DNA of 64,000 bases, from assembly GCA_964370835.1 (NCBI GenBank), contig CAYJLO010000001.1, forward strand, positions 1-64,000, given 5' to 3'. The notes under the pieces were generated by a model, which was not told where the DNA came from, made no database searches, and saw nothing but the letters and a program-made list of their open reading frames with translations. The DNA is from CAYJAD01 sp964370835 (GTDB lineage: Bacteria > Desulfobacterota > Desulfovibrionia > Desulfovibrionales > Desulfovibrionaceae). Shown here piece by piece: positions 51,289 through 61,800 of the stretch (position 1 is its first letter; each line of letters begins with the position of its first letter). The position numbers and the translations under genes are program-made.

Positions 51289-53457
51289 ATGACTGCATCT
51301 CTCGCTCAGCGCCTTGCCAAAGAACTCTCGTTAACAGAGCAAACCATCCTCAACACCATTGCCCTTTTAGACGAAGGCGCCACCATCCCCTTTTTGGCAC
51401 GCTACCGTAAAGAAAAGACCGGTGGCCTTGATGAAGTGGCTTTGGCTCAATTACGCGACAGCCTTGAACGTTTACGCGCTCTTGATGCTCGGCGCACTGC
51501 CATCATCTCAGCCCTTGAAGAACGTGAGCAATTAACTTCAGAGCTACATACTGCCTTACTCCAAGCCACAAGCTTAAGTATTTTAGAAGATATCTACTTG
51601 CCTTACCGTCCCAAACGCGTCACAAGGGCAGCCAAGGCCAAAGAGCGCGGCCTTGCCCCCTTGGCCACAGCTTTACTGAAACAAGAAGCCAGCACTCAGG
51701 AAACACAATCCCTGCAACTCTTGGCACAAAGCTTCATTAAAGAGCACGAAAACCCCGCCTTGGCTGTACCGGATGTGGCAAGTGCTCTTGCCGGAGCACG
51801 AGATATTTTAGCAGAGCACATGGCAGAACACAGGCAAAGTCGCACCGCATTGCGTGCCCTTTTTGTGCGCGGAGCAATTTTACATTCCAAAGTATGTAAG
51901 GCAAAAGAAGAAGAAGGTAGCACCTACCAAGATTATTTTGACCGCCAAGAACAAGCTTCGTCCATGCCAGCTCATAGACTTTTGGCAGCTCTACGCGGCG
52001 AACGCGAAGGATTTTTAAGCATACAAGTGCGGCCCGATGAAATGCAAGCCATTGCTCTTCTCGAAAAGCAATGGATTACTTCTACATCACATGCCGCTGC
52101 AGAACAGGTGCGCCTTGCCATTAAAGATGCCTGGCAACGACTTTTGGCTCCTTCCCTTGAAAATGAATTCCGTGCAGCTTTGCGCCAACGGGCTGAAAAA
52201 GAAGCCATTGCCGTTTTCACTGCCAATTTACGCAAATTACTTTTGGCCTCCCCTTTGGGCCCCAAGAAAATGCTGGCTTTAGACCCTGGCTGGCGCACGG
52301 GAGCCAAATTAGTGTGCCTTGATGCCCACGGTAACCTTTTGCATCACGAGGTCATTTACCCCCTCACCGGCCAAGATCAAAGCCATAAAGCCGGAGAGAA
52401 GATACGTCAACTCTGTGAAAAGTTTACCATAGAAGCCATAGCTGTGGGGAATGGCACCGCAGGTCGAGAAACGGAAGCTTTTGTGAAAGAACTACAACTC
52501 CCCCCACACATAAGCATTATCTTGGTGGATGAACGAGGGGCTTCAGTCTATTCAGCATCAGAAGTGGCTCGTAGAGAATTCCCCGATCACGACATCACTG
52601 TACGTGGAGCTGTATCCATTGGGCGACGCCTTATGGATCCTTTGGCAGAATTAGTGAAGGTAACCCCAGCCTCCCTCGGTGTGGGACAGTATCAACACGA
52701 TGTGAATCAAGCATCCCTCCAAGAAGCACTGGGCGAAGTTGTTTCTTCTTGCGTGCATGCCGTGGGAGTGGATCTGAATACAGCCAGTGTGGAGCTATTG
52801 AGCTATGTATCTGGCATAGGCCCTGCTCTGGCCAAAAATATCATCACATGGCGCAATGAACATGGCGCCTTTACTACCAGAAAAGATCTACTAAAAGTGC
52901 CGCGTTTAGGGCCTAAGGCCTTTGAACTTGCCGCTGGCTTTTTACGAATCCCCCACGGGCAAGAACCTTTGGACAGCAGTGCCGTGCACCCAGAACGCTA
53001 TACTCTCGTAAAGCGCATGGCAAAAGATGCCCAATGTACCGTGACAGAGTTATTACGCCAAGAACAATCTCGCCAACGCATTGAACTTTCACGCTATGTA
53101 GACGAAAACATTGGTTTACCAACCTTGCATGACATTATACAAGAGCTTAGCAAACCCGGACGTGATCCGCGTCCAGCCTTTGAACACTTTACCTTTGCCG
53201 AAGGTATTACCTCCATAGAGCATTTACAAAATGGTATGAATTTACAGGGGGTAGTCACCAACGTGACACAATTTGGCGCCTTTGTGGATATTGGCGTACA
53301 TAGAGATGGCCTTGTACATATTAGCCAACTGGCCGAAAGTTTTGTTAAAAATCCCCACGAGGTGGTCAGCGCTGGGCAAAAGGTGCAAGTTCATGTGCTT
53401 GAAGTGGACCGCAAGCGCGGGCGTATTACCTTGAGTATGCGACATACGACAGATTAG
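51289..53457 (+). CDS. tex: Tex family RNA-binding protein
   Basis: 722 residues. Tex is an RNA-binding protein linked to transcription and stress tolerance. Visible parts are the N-terminal helical region (TIPFLARYRKEKTGGLDE), the YqgF/RNase H-like domain (MLALDPGWRTGAKLVCLD), the helix-hairpin-helix region (YVSGIGPALAKNIITWR) and the C-terminal S1 domain (VTNVTQFGAFVDIGVHRDGLVHISQL). The frame is open to 51046, but TGAGG stands five bases before the ATG at 51289 and the family N-terminus begins there, so the 81-residue extension is dropped. Confidence 0.95.
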   Translation: MTASLAQRLAKELSLTEQTILNTIALLDEGATIPFLARYRKEKTGGLDEVALAQLRDSLERLRALDARRTAIISALEEREQLTSELHTALLQATSLSILEDIYLPYRPKRVTRAAKAKERGLAPLATALLKQEASTQETQSLQLLAQSFIKEHENPALAVPDVASALAGARDILAEHMAEHRQSRTALRALFVRGAILHSKVCKAKEEEGSTYQDYFDRQEQASSMPAHRLLAALRGEREGFLSIQVRPDEMQAIALLEKQWITSTSHAAAEQVRLAIKDAWQRLLAPSLENEFRAALRQRAEKEAIAVFTANLRKLLLASPLGPKKMLALDPGWRTGAKLVCLDAHGNLLHHEVIYPLTGQDQSHKAGEKIRQLCEKFTIEAIAVGNGTAGRETEAFVKELQLPPHISIILVDERGASVYSASEVARREFPDHDITVRGAVSIGRRLMDPLAELVKVTPASLGVGQYQHDVNQASLQEALGEVVSSCVHAVGVDLNTASVELLSYVSGIGPALAKNIITWRNEHGAFTTRKDLLKVPRLGPKAFELAAGFLRIPHGQEPLDSSAVHPERYTLVKRMAKDAQCTVTELLRQEQSRQRIELSRYVDENIGLPTLHDIIQELSKPGRDPRPAFEHFTFAEGITSIEHLQNGMNLQGVVTNVTQFGAFVDIGVHRDGLVHISQLAESFVKNPHEVVSAGQKVQVHVLEVDRKRGRITLSMRHTTD

Positions 53458-53470
53458 ATAAAATGCTTCT

Positions 53471-53525
53471 ACACCACAACCACCCTTTATCCGCAAATAC
53501 GTTTCTAAAAGGATGGTTGTGGTGT
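53471..53525. repeat. Long inverted repeat after tex
   Basis: Perfect 12-bp arms ACACCACAACCA (53471-53482) and TGGTTGTGGTGT (53514-53525), extended inside by a CCTTT/AAAGG pairing. No T run follows on the plus strand, so it is not a typical intrinsic terminator. It may still protect or end the tex message. Confidence 0.55.
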
Positions 53526-53571
53526 CACGCAGACAAAAAAGCAATAAATAGAGCCTTTTTTTTAGATAAAT

Positions 53572-53607
53572 TTGACATTTTAAATACATTAACTATATTT
53601 ATATAGG
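53572..53607 (+). promoter_or_regulatory. Candidate sigma-70-type promoter for the Cache kinase
   Basis: TTGACA at 53572-53577 is followed 17-18 bases later by an A/T-rich TATTTA. It lies about 135-170 bases before the kinase start. Farther down, GATGAGCTGTC (53652-53662) can pair with GACAGCCATC (53676-53685) before a short T run, which might act as an attenuator. Both are read by eye only. Confidence 0.4.
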
Positions 53608-53741
53608 AATGGACGGATTTCTCCGTACCTTAACTTGCGCCCTCAAAATACGATGAGCTGTCCATAAAGTATAAAGACAGCCATCTTTTTCACTATTTTT
53701 TAAACTTTTCCTTAGCACCCTTTTTCATATAAAGTAGTCAT

Positions 53742-55991
53742 ATGAATATATTTACCAATTCTGCTACAAGTTTAAAAGTAAAACTTCCCCTCTCCATTGT
53801 TATTATAGTGGTGATTACTTTTACCATTTCCACTGTATTTACACTTTATAGTTTTACTGGGGTTGTACAGTCGGTTAAAGACAGCCATCTTGAAGGCATT
53901 GCGCAAAACATTGGTGAAAATATCTCCACACGCATCCATCAAGCAGGACGTGATATGGTTATGGTGGCATCTTTTCCCGGCGTTTTACAAGCTGTAGAAA
54001 TGCCGCCAGCCCATAAAGAAGATGGTTCACACATGACCAAACGCATGGCTCTCACAGCATTTTTCCAAAGATTACTCCTATCTTATGGTTATTATAATGC
54101 CTTTTATATTGTGGATAGATCTGGGCAATTCATTTTGGGCACACGACCAAGTGCGAAAGATTTAACTAGAGGCAAAGAAAGTGTTCATTTCAAGAAAGCC
54201 ATGCAGCAAAGCGGTTTTTTTGTGGGCGCGACAGAGTATAATACCCAACTCAAAAGAACCTTAGTTCCCATTTTCCTTGAGCTTGTGTACAATGGTCATA
54301 GCGGAGCTTTAACCAGCTCTTTGCATATCGAAAAAATTGCCAACTCAGCCTTGCAAAGTACCGCACATGAAAACGTTTCCCCCCATATTCTTGCCATCCA
54401 AGGAGATACCGCCACTACCATAGTCGGACATAGCAAAATCAATTTGCTACAAGGACCATGGATCAAAGAGATGAAGAAAAATCCTTCAGGCGTACTTCAT
54501 ATTCGTGTGGATGAAAAAACGTATACCATGGGCTATTACCACATCCCACAAACGGATATTTATGCCATAAGCCTTGCGGCAGATTCTTATATGTCTACAC
54601 CCGCCAATATTCTGCGCAATACCGCCATTGTCACCAATATTTTGGCAGTGTTTGTGGTCATGATATTCCTGTTTTATATAACCATCCCCATCACACGCGA
54701 GCTTTCCCTATTAAGTCGATTTGCCAAAGCTGTTACCGAAGGAAGGGACGATGTTACCATTCCTACCAAACGCAAAGATGAGTTGGGACACCTTGCCAAC
54801 AGTCTTGAAACAATGGTAAGTAAATTAAAGGACATGGTACTACGTTCAGAAGCCGCCACCAAAGCCAAGAGCGACTTTTTAGCCTGTATGAGTCACGAAA
54901 TACGTACGCCCATGAATGGCATTCTTGGCATGACACATCTTGCCTTACAGGCCAATCCCAACGAAAAGCAAAAAGAATACTTATTGCGAATAGACACAGC
55001 GGCCAAAACATTACTTGGCGTAATCAACGATATTTTAGATTTTTCCAAAATCGAAGCGCAAAAGCTAGATATTAATTACACCACGTTTCGTATTTCTGGC
55101 GTGCTCTCTTCCATGCGCGATATGCTACAAGAAAAATGTGACTCTAAAGGGCTTTCCTTAGACTTCACCGTGGATACTGCCGTACCAGATATCATTCAGG
55201 GTGATCCACTGCGTTTTGCTCAAATTTGCATTAACCTGTGTTCCAATGCCATTAAGTTTACCCCCAAAGGAGCCGTGGCCATGCACATTAGTGTGGAAGA
55301 GCAAAAGGGGGCGGAACTTATGCTTCGTGTGGCCATCAGCGACACAGGCATTGGCATTGCTCCGGAAAATATTGATAAGATATTTGAATCCTTCTCTCAA
55401 GCCGATGGAACCACCACAAGACAATACGGGGGCACTGGCCTTGGACTTACCATTAGCAAAAGCTTAGTACAGTTACTTGGCGGAAACATCTGGGTGGAAA
55501 GCGTATGGCATCAGGGAAGCACATTCACCTTTACCATGCAAGCAAAAGAAGGCGAAGAGAAGCACCTTGAAAACCCCGGACAAATACAAAACAATACCCA
55601 AGAATTACCGCCTCTTAATATACTTTTGGTAGAAGACAATGAAATCAACCAAGAGATAGCCCTTGAAGTGCTTAAAGATATGGGATGTACAGTTACCCTT
55701 GCCGTCAATGGCGCAGAAGCTGTGGGTTCTTTTGAGCTAGGAAGTTTTGACCTTATCCTTATGGATATCCAAATGCCCGTCATGGATGGCATAACCGCCG
55801 CAAAAAACATACGCGCCAGTAAGCACCCGCGAGCAAAAGACATTCCCATCGTTGCCATGACAGCCCATGCCATGACCGGTGATAAGGAAAAAAGCTTGGA
55901 AGCCGGCATGAACGCGCACATTACAAAGCCTATTGATATTAAAGAATTGTACAACGCATTACACACTTGGGGTACAGCTTTTACATCATAA
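53742..55991 (+). CDS. Membrane hybrid histidine kinase with a periplasmic Cache-type sensor
   Basis: 749 residues. A membrane segment (about residues 16-38) is followed by a periplasmic domain (about 42-285) with YNAFYIVDRSGQFILGT, a Cache pattern. The second membrane segment is near IVTNILAVFVVMIFLFYI, followed by HAMP, then the phosphoacceptor CMSHEIRTPMNGILG, the ATPase (SNAIKFTP, DTGIGIAPENI, GGTGLGLTISK) and a C-terminal receiver with LILMDIQMPVMDG. The next gene, 35 bases downstream, encodes a sugar-type periplasmic binding protein, which suggests that protein is its ligand-presenting partner. The start lacks a strong ribosome site. Confidence 0.92.
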   Translation: MNIFTNSATSLKVKLPLSIVIIVVITFTISTVFTLYSFTGVVQSVKDSHLEGIAQNIGENISTRIHQAGRDMVMVASFPGVLQAVEMPPAHKEDGSHMTKRMALTAFFQRLLLSYGYYNAFYIVDRSGQFILGTRPSAKDLTRGKESVHFKKAMQQSGFFVGATEYNTQLKRTLVPIFLELVYNGHSGALTSSLHIEKIANSALQSTAHENVSPHILAIQGDTATTIVGHSKINLLQGPWIKEMKKNPSGVLHIRVDEKTYTMGYYHIPQTDIYAISLAADSYMSTPANILRNTAIVTNILAVFVVMIFLFYITIPITRELSLLSRFAKAVTEGRDDVTIPTKRKDELGHLANSLETMVSKLKDMVLRSEAATKAKSDFLACMSHEIRTPMNGILGMTHLALQANPNEKQKEYLLRIDTAAKTLLGVINDILDFSKIEAQKLDINYTTFRISGVLSSMRDMLQEKCDSKGLSLDFTVDTAVPDIIQGDPLRFAQICINLCSNAIKFTPKGAVAMHISVEEQKGAELMLRVAISDTGIGIAPENIDKIFESFSQADGTTTRQYGGTGLGLTISKSLVQLLGGNIWVESVWHQGSTFTFTMQAKEGEEKHLENPGQIQNNTQELPPLNILLVEDNEINQEIALEVLKDMGCTVTLAVNGAEAVGSFELGSFDLILMDIQMPVMDGITAAKNIRASKHPRAKDIPIVAMTAHAMTGDKEKSLEAGMNAHITKPIDIKELYNALHTWGTAFTS

Positions 55992-56025
55992 CTCATCATA
56001 TAAATGCATCATTTGAGGAGAAGAT

Positions 56026-57036
56026 ATGTTCCTTAATACGTATATAATCAGCCTACTTTCCTTCCTTTTTCTTTGCGTCATGCCCATACACGCTTCCCAT
56101 GCGCAAGAAAAAGATTCTACAAGCAAAGCAAATATTGGTATTTTCATATTTAAGCTTGATGATGTGTACATACACTCTGTGAGTGAAGCCATAGAAAGCG
56201 CATTGGAAAACAAGGCTATTTTTACAACTTTTGATGCCAAAAACGAACAAAACACCCAAACAGAACAACTCAATACCTTTTTATCACAACATGTGGACGC
56301 TGTGGCCATTAACCTTGTGGATATAAAGGAAAGTCAAAAAATTCTAAATATTGTACAAAAGAAAAACATTCCTGTTATTTTCTTTAATAAAGAGCCTAAC
56401 TTAAACATTCTTAAAGCATATCCACAAGCGCGCTACGTGGGGACAGAACCTATACAAGCCGGACTCCTGCAAGGAGAAATCATTGCAAATCTTTGGAAAA
56501 CGCATCCAGAATTTGACAGAAATAAAGATGGAACTTGCCATTTTATTATGTACCAAGGTGGATTAGACAACCCAGAAGCCCTCTTTCGTACTCGTTCCAG
56601 TGTGCAAAGGGCTCGTGAGCTAGGTATAAACATGCAGCAAATTGGCGATACACTCATTTGTGATTGGGATGCCACATGCGCCTATGGTTCCACCAAACTT
56701 ATTTTCGAGAGCTTTAAGGATGAGGTAGATTTTATCATTTCCAACAATGACGATATGGCCATAGGAGCCATTTTAGCACTTAACGAGTATGGTTTTAATA
56801 AAGAAGGCGGCACCTATATCCCCGTGGTGGGCGTGGATGCCATTGAAAAAGCTCGATCTGCCATCAGGGCAGGCTCCATGCATGGTACAGTCTTACAAGA
56901 TGCTCAGGCCATGGGTAATGCTGTGGCCACCATGCTCTTAAATGCTAGCCAAAAAAAGCCCTTATTACGAAATCTTAAATACACATGGGATGAAAGTGGC
57001 CTAGCCATCCGCATACCTTACAAAACCTATCCGTAA
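56026..57036 (+). CDS. Galactose-type periplasmic sugar-binding protein (MglB-like)
   Basis: 336 residues. A signal peptide ends near HASHAQ. The periplasmic-binding-protein type I fold (sugar ABC family) shows IGIFIFKLDD, VDAVAINLVD, a YVGTEPIQAGLLQG hinge region and a calcium-site-like DRNKDGTCHF. The C-terminal lobe has IISNNDDMAIGAILAL and VVGVDAIEKAR. GAGGAG precedes the ATG. There is no ABC permease or ATPase gene nearby; instead it follows the Cache kinase by 35 bp. A sensory role with that kinase is inferred. The sugar could be galactose, glucose or a relative. Confidence 0.88.
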   Translation: MFLNTYIISLLSFLFLCVMPIHASHAQEKDSTSKANIGIFIFKLDDVYIHSVSEAIESALENKAIFTTFDAKNEQNTQTEQLNTFLSQHVDAVAINLVDIKESQKILNIVQKKNIPVIFFNKEPNLNILKAYPQARYVGTEPIQAGLLQGEIIANLWKTHPEFDRNKDGTCHFIMYQGGLDNPEALFRTRSSVQRARELGINMQQIGDTLICDWDATCAYGSTKLIFESFKDEVDFIISNNDDMAIGAILALNEYGFNKEGGTYIPVVGVDAIEKARSAIRAGSMHGTVLQDAQAMGNAVATMLLNASQKKPLLRNLKYTWDESGLAIRIPYKTYP

Positions 57037-57122
57037 GACACCCATTTCAAAGATCAGCATAAAAAACCTACGACCTCAGAAAGGCTACTCCTTTGTAAAA
57101 GTATTTGAAATTTTCCACTTCT

Positions 57123-57163
57123 AAAACCCTCTACACACATTTTACTTACTGTGCAGAGGTTTT
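57123..57163. terminator. Bidirectional terminator between the binding protein and HD-GYP genes
   Basis: AAAACCCTCTACAC pairs with GTGCAGAGGTTTT with one mismatch and a bulge. T runs follow on the plus strand and the A run reads as T on the minus strand. It serves convergent genes. Confidence 0.75.
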
Positions 57164-57218
57164 AATTTTTAGATAATATATTTTCTGATGTACGTTTAAG
57201 GATTGGTGCACGATATCT

Positions 57219-58556
57219 TTAATCTGCCATACCTTTCCATGCGGGTTCGTCCGGAATACCTTCTTTAAAGTACACATCCACACCTAAAAGATTTTCACCA
57301 TATTTATGAAAGCTATCAAAAATATCTTGCTTAATTTCCCCTCGGCCACATTGAAAACGTTCAGCAGCAGTATTTTGTGCATGGCGGCGGCGTGCATCAA
57401 GCACATCTACATGATCATGGGCCAAAGCAACAAGCTCTCCATCTAACGCGCCGCTCTGCACCATGGAATGTAATATTTCAAAAGCCTTTTCCACTGGAAG
57501 ACCAGCACGATAAGGACGATCTTCTGTGAGAGCTGTAAGCACATCTGCCACGGCAATGACACGCGCTTCTAAAGGTAAATCCGTGGCTTCAAGCCCGCTG
57601 GGATAGCCTTTACCATCAAGTCGTTCATGGTGCGACGAAGCCCATAGCCCCACTTTTTCAAGCCCTGGAATGGGCATGAGTATTTGTTTTGAAATACGTG
57701 CATGTTGCTGCACTATGGCATATTCGTCGGGACTTAATTTGCCGTTTTTTTCAATGAATTGTACAGGCACACCAATTTTACCAATATCATGCAGCAGGCC
57801 GGCCACATACAAATCATTCACCGCATCTTCATCTGCTCCCGTAAGCTCGTACAAAGCGCGGCTTTGCTCTGCAACTCCCACCGTATGTGTGGCTGTGCTG
57901 GGACTTCTTGAGTCAATGACATAAGAAAAAATAGAAGAGAACTCGATGATTTCTTGCGTATTTAAAAAACGTGGAGTGAATGGTACACGCGGTTTGGGGA
58001 AACCACGTCTAAAATATTCCATAAAATCATCTTGAGCAAAAATATGCGCCAAAGACTCCACATCTTCCGGTACAAAAGTGCCTTCGGGCATACCCTTAAC
58101 CATCTGTAATACAGAAGCAAAGTCTTTATTACGGCGTAATAAAATATCCACTGTATCTGCAAGATTTATTAAGGCACCATAGCGCGCATCTTCATGTCTG
58201 TCTTGTGGCATGGAACTATGCTGATGCCACGGGGTATGATGATATAAAACCATATTGGCAATGGGTGCCAATATTTTGCAATGACTTAATAATGTCCACC
58301 CCGCCACCGCATGCTGAAATAAATTTTTTTCTATATCTTTGATGGTAATATCGCGGCGCAACAATAATGCCCCAATATCGTGAAGCAAAGCTGCATTGCG
58401 GATATATCGACAGGTTGTAGAAGAGAAATTTTGCGTTTCTGCAAGACGTAAGGCGATAATGGCTGTACGTCTGTGATGATTTGCTAAATCTGTGGTCATG
58501 GAGTCCAATGCTCGAGAAATACCTTCAACCAAATCTGTAATTTGCACTTGTAACAT
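57219..58556 (-). CDS. HD-GYP domain protein, probable cyclic-di-GMP phosphodiesterase
   Basis: 445 residues with two HD regions. The first (about 20-150) has HHRRTAIIALRLAE and LLHDIGALLLR. The second (about 205-395) has THTVGVAEQSR, LLHDIGKIGVP, QHARISKQIL and the signature HHERLDGKGYPSGL, followed by VIAVADVLTALTEDRPYR. These residues are the metal and substrate set of HD-GYP enzymes that break c-di-GMP to pGpG or GMP. No receiver domain is present, so input is probably through the N-terminal HD domain. It is 287 bp from the adhesin stop, on the same strand. Confidence 0.9.
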   Translation of the reverse strand: MLQVQITDLVEGISRALDSMTTDLANHHRRTAIIALRLAETQNFSSTTCRYIRNAALLHDIGALLLRRDITIKDIEKNLFQHAVAGWTLLSHCKILAPIANMVLYHHTPWHQHSSMPQDRHEDARYGALINLADTVDILLRRNKDFASVLQMVKGMPEGTFVPEDVESLAHIFAQDDFMEYFRRGFPKPRVPFTPRFLNTQEIIEFSSIFSYVIDSRSPSTATHTVGVAEQSRALYELTGADEDAVNDLYVAGLLHDIGKIGVPVQFIEKNGKLSPDEYAIVQQHARISKQILMPIPGLEKVGLWASSHHERLDGKGYPSGLEATDLPLEARVIAVADVLTALTEDRPYRAGLPVEKAFEILHSMVQSGALDGELVALAHDHVDVLDARRRHAQNTAAERFQCGRGEIKQDIFDSFHKYGENLLGVDVYFKEGIPDEPAWKGMAD

Positions 58557-58770
58557 AGTCTTGTTCCGTATAATTCATCAAAAAAAAGCGTTCTGTTATG
58601 TGTATGTTAACTTTTCCTGTTAAAGACACAAAAAATCTAGTAGCACAGAAGCTTATACAATTTGTTTTTCACATAAATCAAAAAAAACTCTCTGGCAAGG
58701 CATAAAAAAGACAAAACGTAAAACATATTATTTTACTATGACAAAAGCATGCACGCTCCCCTGCCTGAAT

Positions 58771-58822
58771 AAAAAATCCTCCGTGTTTGCCGTATTTTCA
58801 ATAAGACAAGCACAGAGGAATT
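58771..58822 (-). terminator. Terminator of the giant adhesin gene
   Basis: A long imperfect stem pairs AATCCTCCGTGTTTG (58775-58789) with CAAGCACAGAGGAATT (58807-58822). On the minus strand it is followed by six T (58776-58771). It starts 22 bases after the adhesin stop. Confidence 0.8.
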
Positions 58823-58843
58823 TTATATATAAAGTATGTTGTT

Positions 58844-61800
58844 CTAGATACCGCTTTCCAATTGATGTTTTGCCACCAAGATGGTTATACCATTATCGTC
58901 TGAAAGCTCTTTAAAGCCATCCACACCGGAATCAGCGCTTTCGGTCCAGCGATTGGTATCATTTATATTTAAGTTTTTCACAACTTCCTGAGCGCTATCG
59001 CCTTCTGCTTGACCAAAAACAAAAACTTCCACGTTTTCCATTTGACCACTGGCAAGCTTATCTTTAACAGCATGGATGCTCTCAGCAGTGGTAAGTAACA
59101 CATCATTACCTTCGCCGCCATCCACATGTAAAACATCGCCAATATCTAAACTTTCAATCGCAATGATGTCGTCGCCACTACTACCATAGATATTTTCTTT
59201 GCCATCACCAAGGCCACTGAAAATATCATCACCATCATCACCATACGGGTTATCATAGCCATCGGTATGACTTTGCTTAGTGGTGGCTAGATTTTCAGTA
59301 TTGGATGCACTGTTTTCATTATCCTCATGTCCTGCATGAGAGCCGGAATCGCTGGAGGCATCGGCATTTACAGGCATATCTGCCATTCTACTCGCCACAG
59401 GCATGGACATATGGCCCATGTCACTCAGTAGCTCTGGGTCACCAAATCCTGAATCATTGGGGGTCCATTGCGTATTCACATTCACAGTACTGCTATCACC
59501 ATCGGCATCGCGTATAATAATCTCATGGGATTGAGAACTAGCATCACCATTGGGATCCACATTCACCATCCAATCTTCATTATTGGTGGTAAATAGCGTC
59601 ATATTTCCAAAAGTTAGAATCGTAGTACCGCCATCTACTGTGGCGTCTGCACCTTCCCAATAACTGCCATTCCAAGTGGCTGTAACATCAACACCATTCA
59701 CGTTCACTGTGATGCTAGCACCGGCGGTGTAGTCTGCGCCAAATTCCATAACAAAAATATTTCTGGCTGACTCCCCTTCTGAGGCAGATAGCACGACATC
59801 ATCATGAGGCTGCGGTGCATCATCCCTAATATCCACGTTGACGGTGGTGCTGGCCTCGGTGCCATTGGCAGCCCCCACAGTGACAGTAAAGCTTTCGTCA
59901 TGCGCTGTGCTTTCTGCCTTATCACCGCTGTCCACAGCGTTCTCTAAGGTGTACTCATAAATAATTTTTTGTTCACCGGTGATGGGATCAGTACTAACAT
60001 CGGTAATACTCACACTGCCATGTCCCACAGTGACAGAGTTTTGCCCACTTTCCGTAAGCCATTCGCCATCTTGTAAAGTGAACTTTTCCTCTCCAATTTC
60101 AATGAATTTTACGACATCACCTTTGAGCTGTATGTGCCCTTGCTGTGTAACATCTCCTTCACCAGCCTCTGTACCTGCACTCAAATACGCTTCATCCACA
60201 TTAACCTGTATATCTGACTGAGAAAGATCAAAGCCCACAAACTTAGGATTGTTTTCAATGATACCATACTCCACAGTTGTATCGCCATCTCCATCAGTGG
60301 CAGTAAACTTTAACGCAAGATCGCTTTCAAAGTTTTTAAGCTGCTCATAATCCCACTGCCCACTCTTCGGGTCATAGGTCAAAGTAAAATATGTTTCGCC
60401 ATCCATCTCAGCTGTATAAGTAACTTTACCTAAACTATCCTTCACGCTCGTTATACCCACAGGCTTACCATCAATTTCGACGAATTTTGACGTCCCCTTG
60501 ATGGGCATATACAAAAACTCTATACTAAATGCCGCCACACCATCGGCACCCTTAACGTCCACATCTCCACCAACACCAGATGTGCCATCGGCAGCAATTT
60601 CAGCGTTAAAGGTCTTAGAACTCGTTACTTGTGAATTTTCTACAGGTCTATAGGTAAGCACTTCAATGGTACCACCCCATGGTGGGAATTCATCGGGGCC
60701 ATGAATGTTTTCACCATTTTTAAGAACAGGATTACCATTTCTATCGAAAAAAGCATAGGTCACTTCATATTCAGTATAAATATTTTGCTCTGTGTCGGTG
60801 CCAGAATCAAAATCTAACGTTATGACATCATCCACATATTGCGTGGTAATGGCATTTTCTTGCGACATGGTATTGCCGGAATTATCCGTAATATTTAAAT
60901 AAAAGCTGTCTCCGGCTACAATATCACTTGCATAACTATCCTCTGCAATATTCTTATCATGCTCAGAAGATGTTTCCGTTTGCACATATTCGTACGTAAT
61001 TTCATATGTTCCATCGGCGGAATTTTGTGTGCATGTTACATTTTGTAAATGCCCATGACTACCTTCCACCGTGGAAACTTCTTCTCCGTGTATATTATGG
61101 CCGATGATGGAGCCGTCTTCATTGATGGTGAAGGTTACGGCATTGTCGCCACTACCAAGGGTAAAGCTATTCACGCCATAGTTACTGAAAAAAGATAAAC
61201 TTCCTGAAGCCATATTGGTGGCTTCCTCCGGTACCAGATCACTGCTTTGCACACCTTCTACAGCTGCATCGTAGGTGGTGAGTATACCAGTGCCATTGTC
61301 GGCAGAAAATTCAAGGGGGGCAGTGGCCGTCACCGTATGGGTAACCGAATCTCCATCGCTGTCAGAGAAAGTTATTTTGGCCTCATCACGCCCATTAACC
61401 TCATAGCTCACTGTCCAGTTGGTATTATCTGTGCTGGTCATAACCACATCACCCATGGTTATGATATATTGCCCATCATTATATTCAAAATATACTACTT
61501 CATTGGAAGGATCCAATGACTCCCATTGGCCATTCTCTTCATTCCATGAAACTCCCATGGGCATGGTACCGCCAGTGCTGGAAGGCATGGTGATGGTGCC
61601 AGGACCATCGGCGCCAAAGTCTATCACAACGTCTGCCGTGGCCATGTTTTCCACAACATCGGCCTCACTATGAGTATGCCCTTCAATATCTGTGGGCTCG
61701 CCGCTCTCAAGCACGGGGCCGTCGTCCTTAATGGTAACATTTACATTCATTTCAAATTCATTACCATACTCATCTTTCACTTTGACCGTAATGGCACCGC

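Noticed and set aside
55511..55999. Minus-strand 162-residue frame
   Set aside because: Antisense to the receiver domain of the Cache kinase; no ribosome site or similarity.
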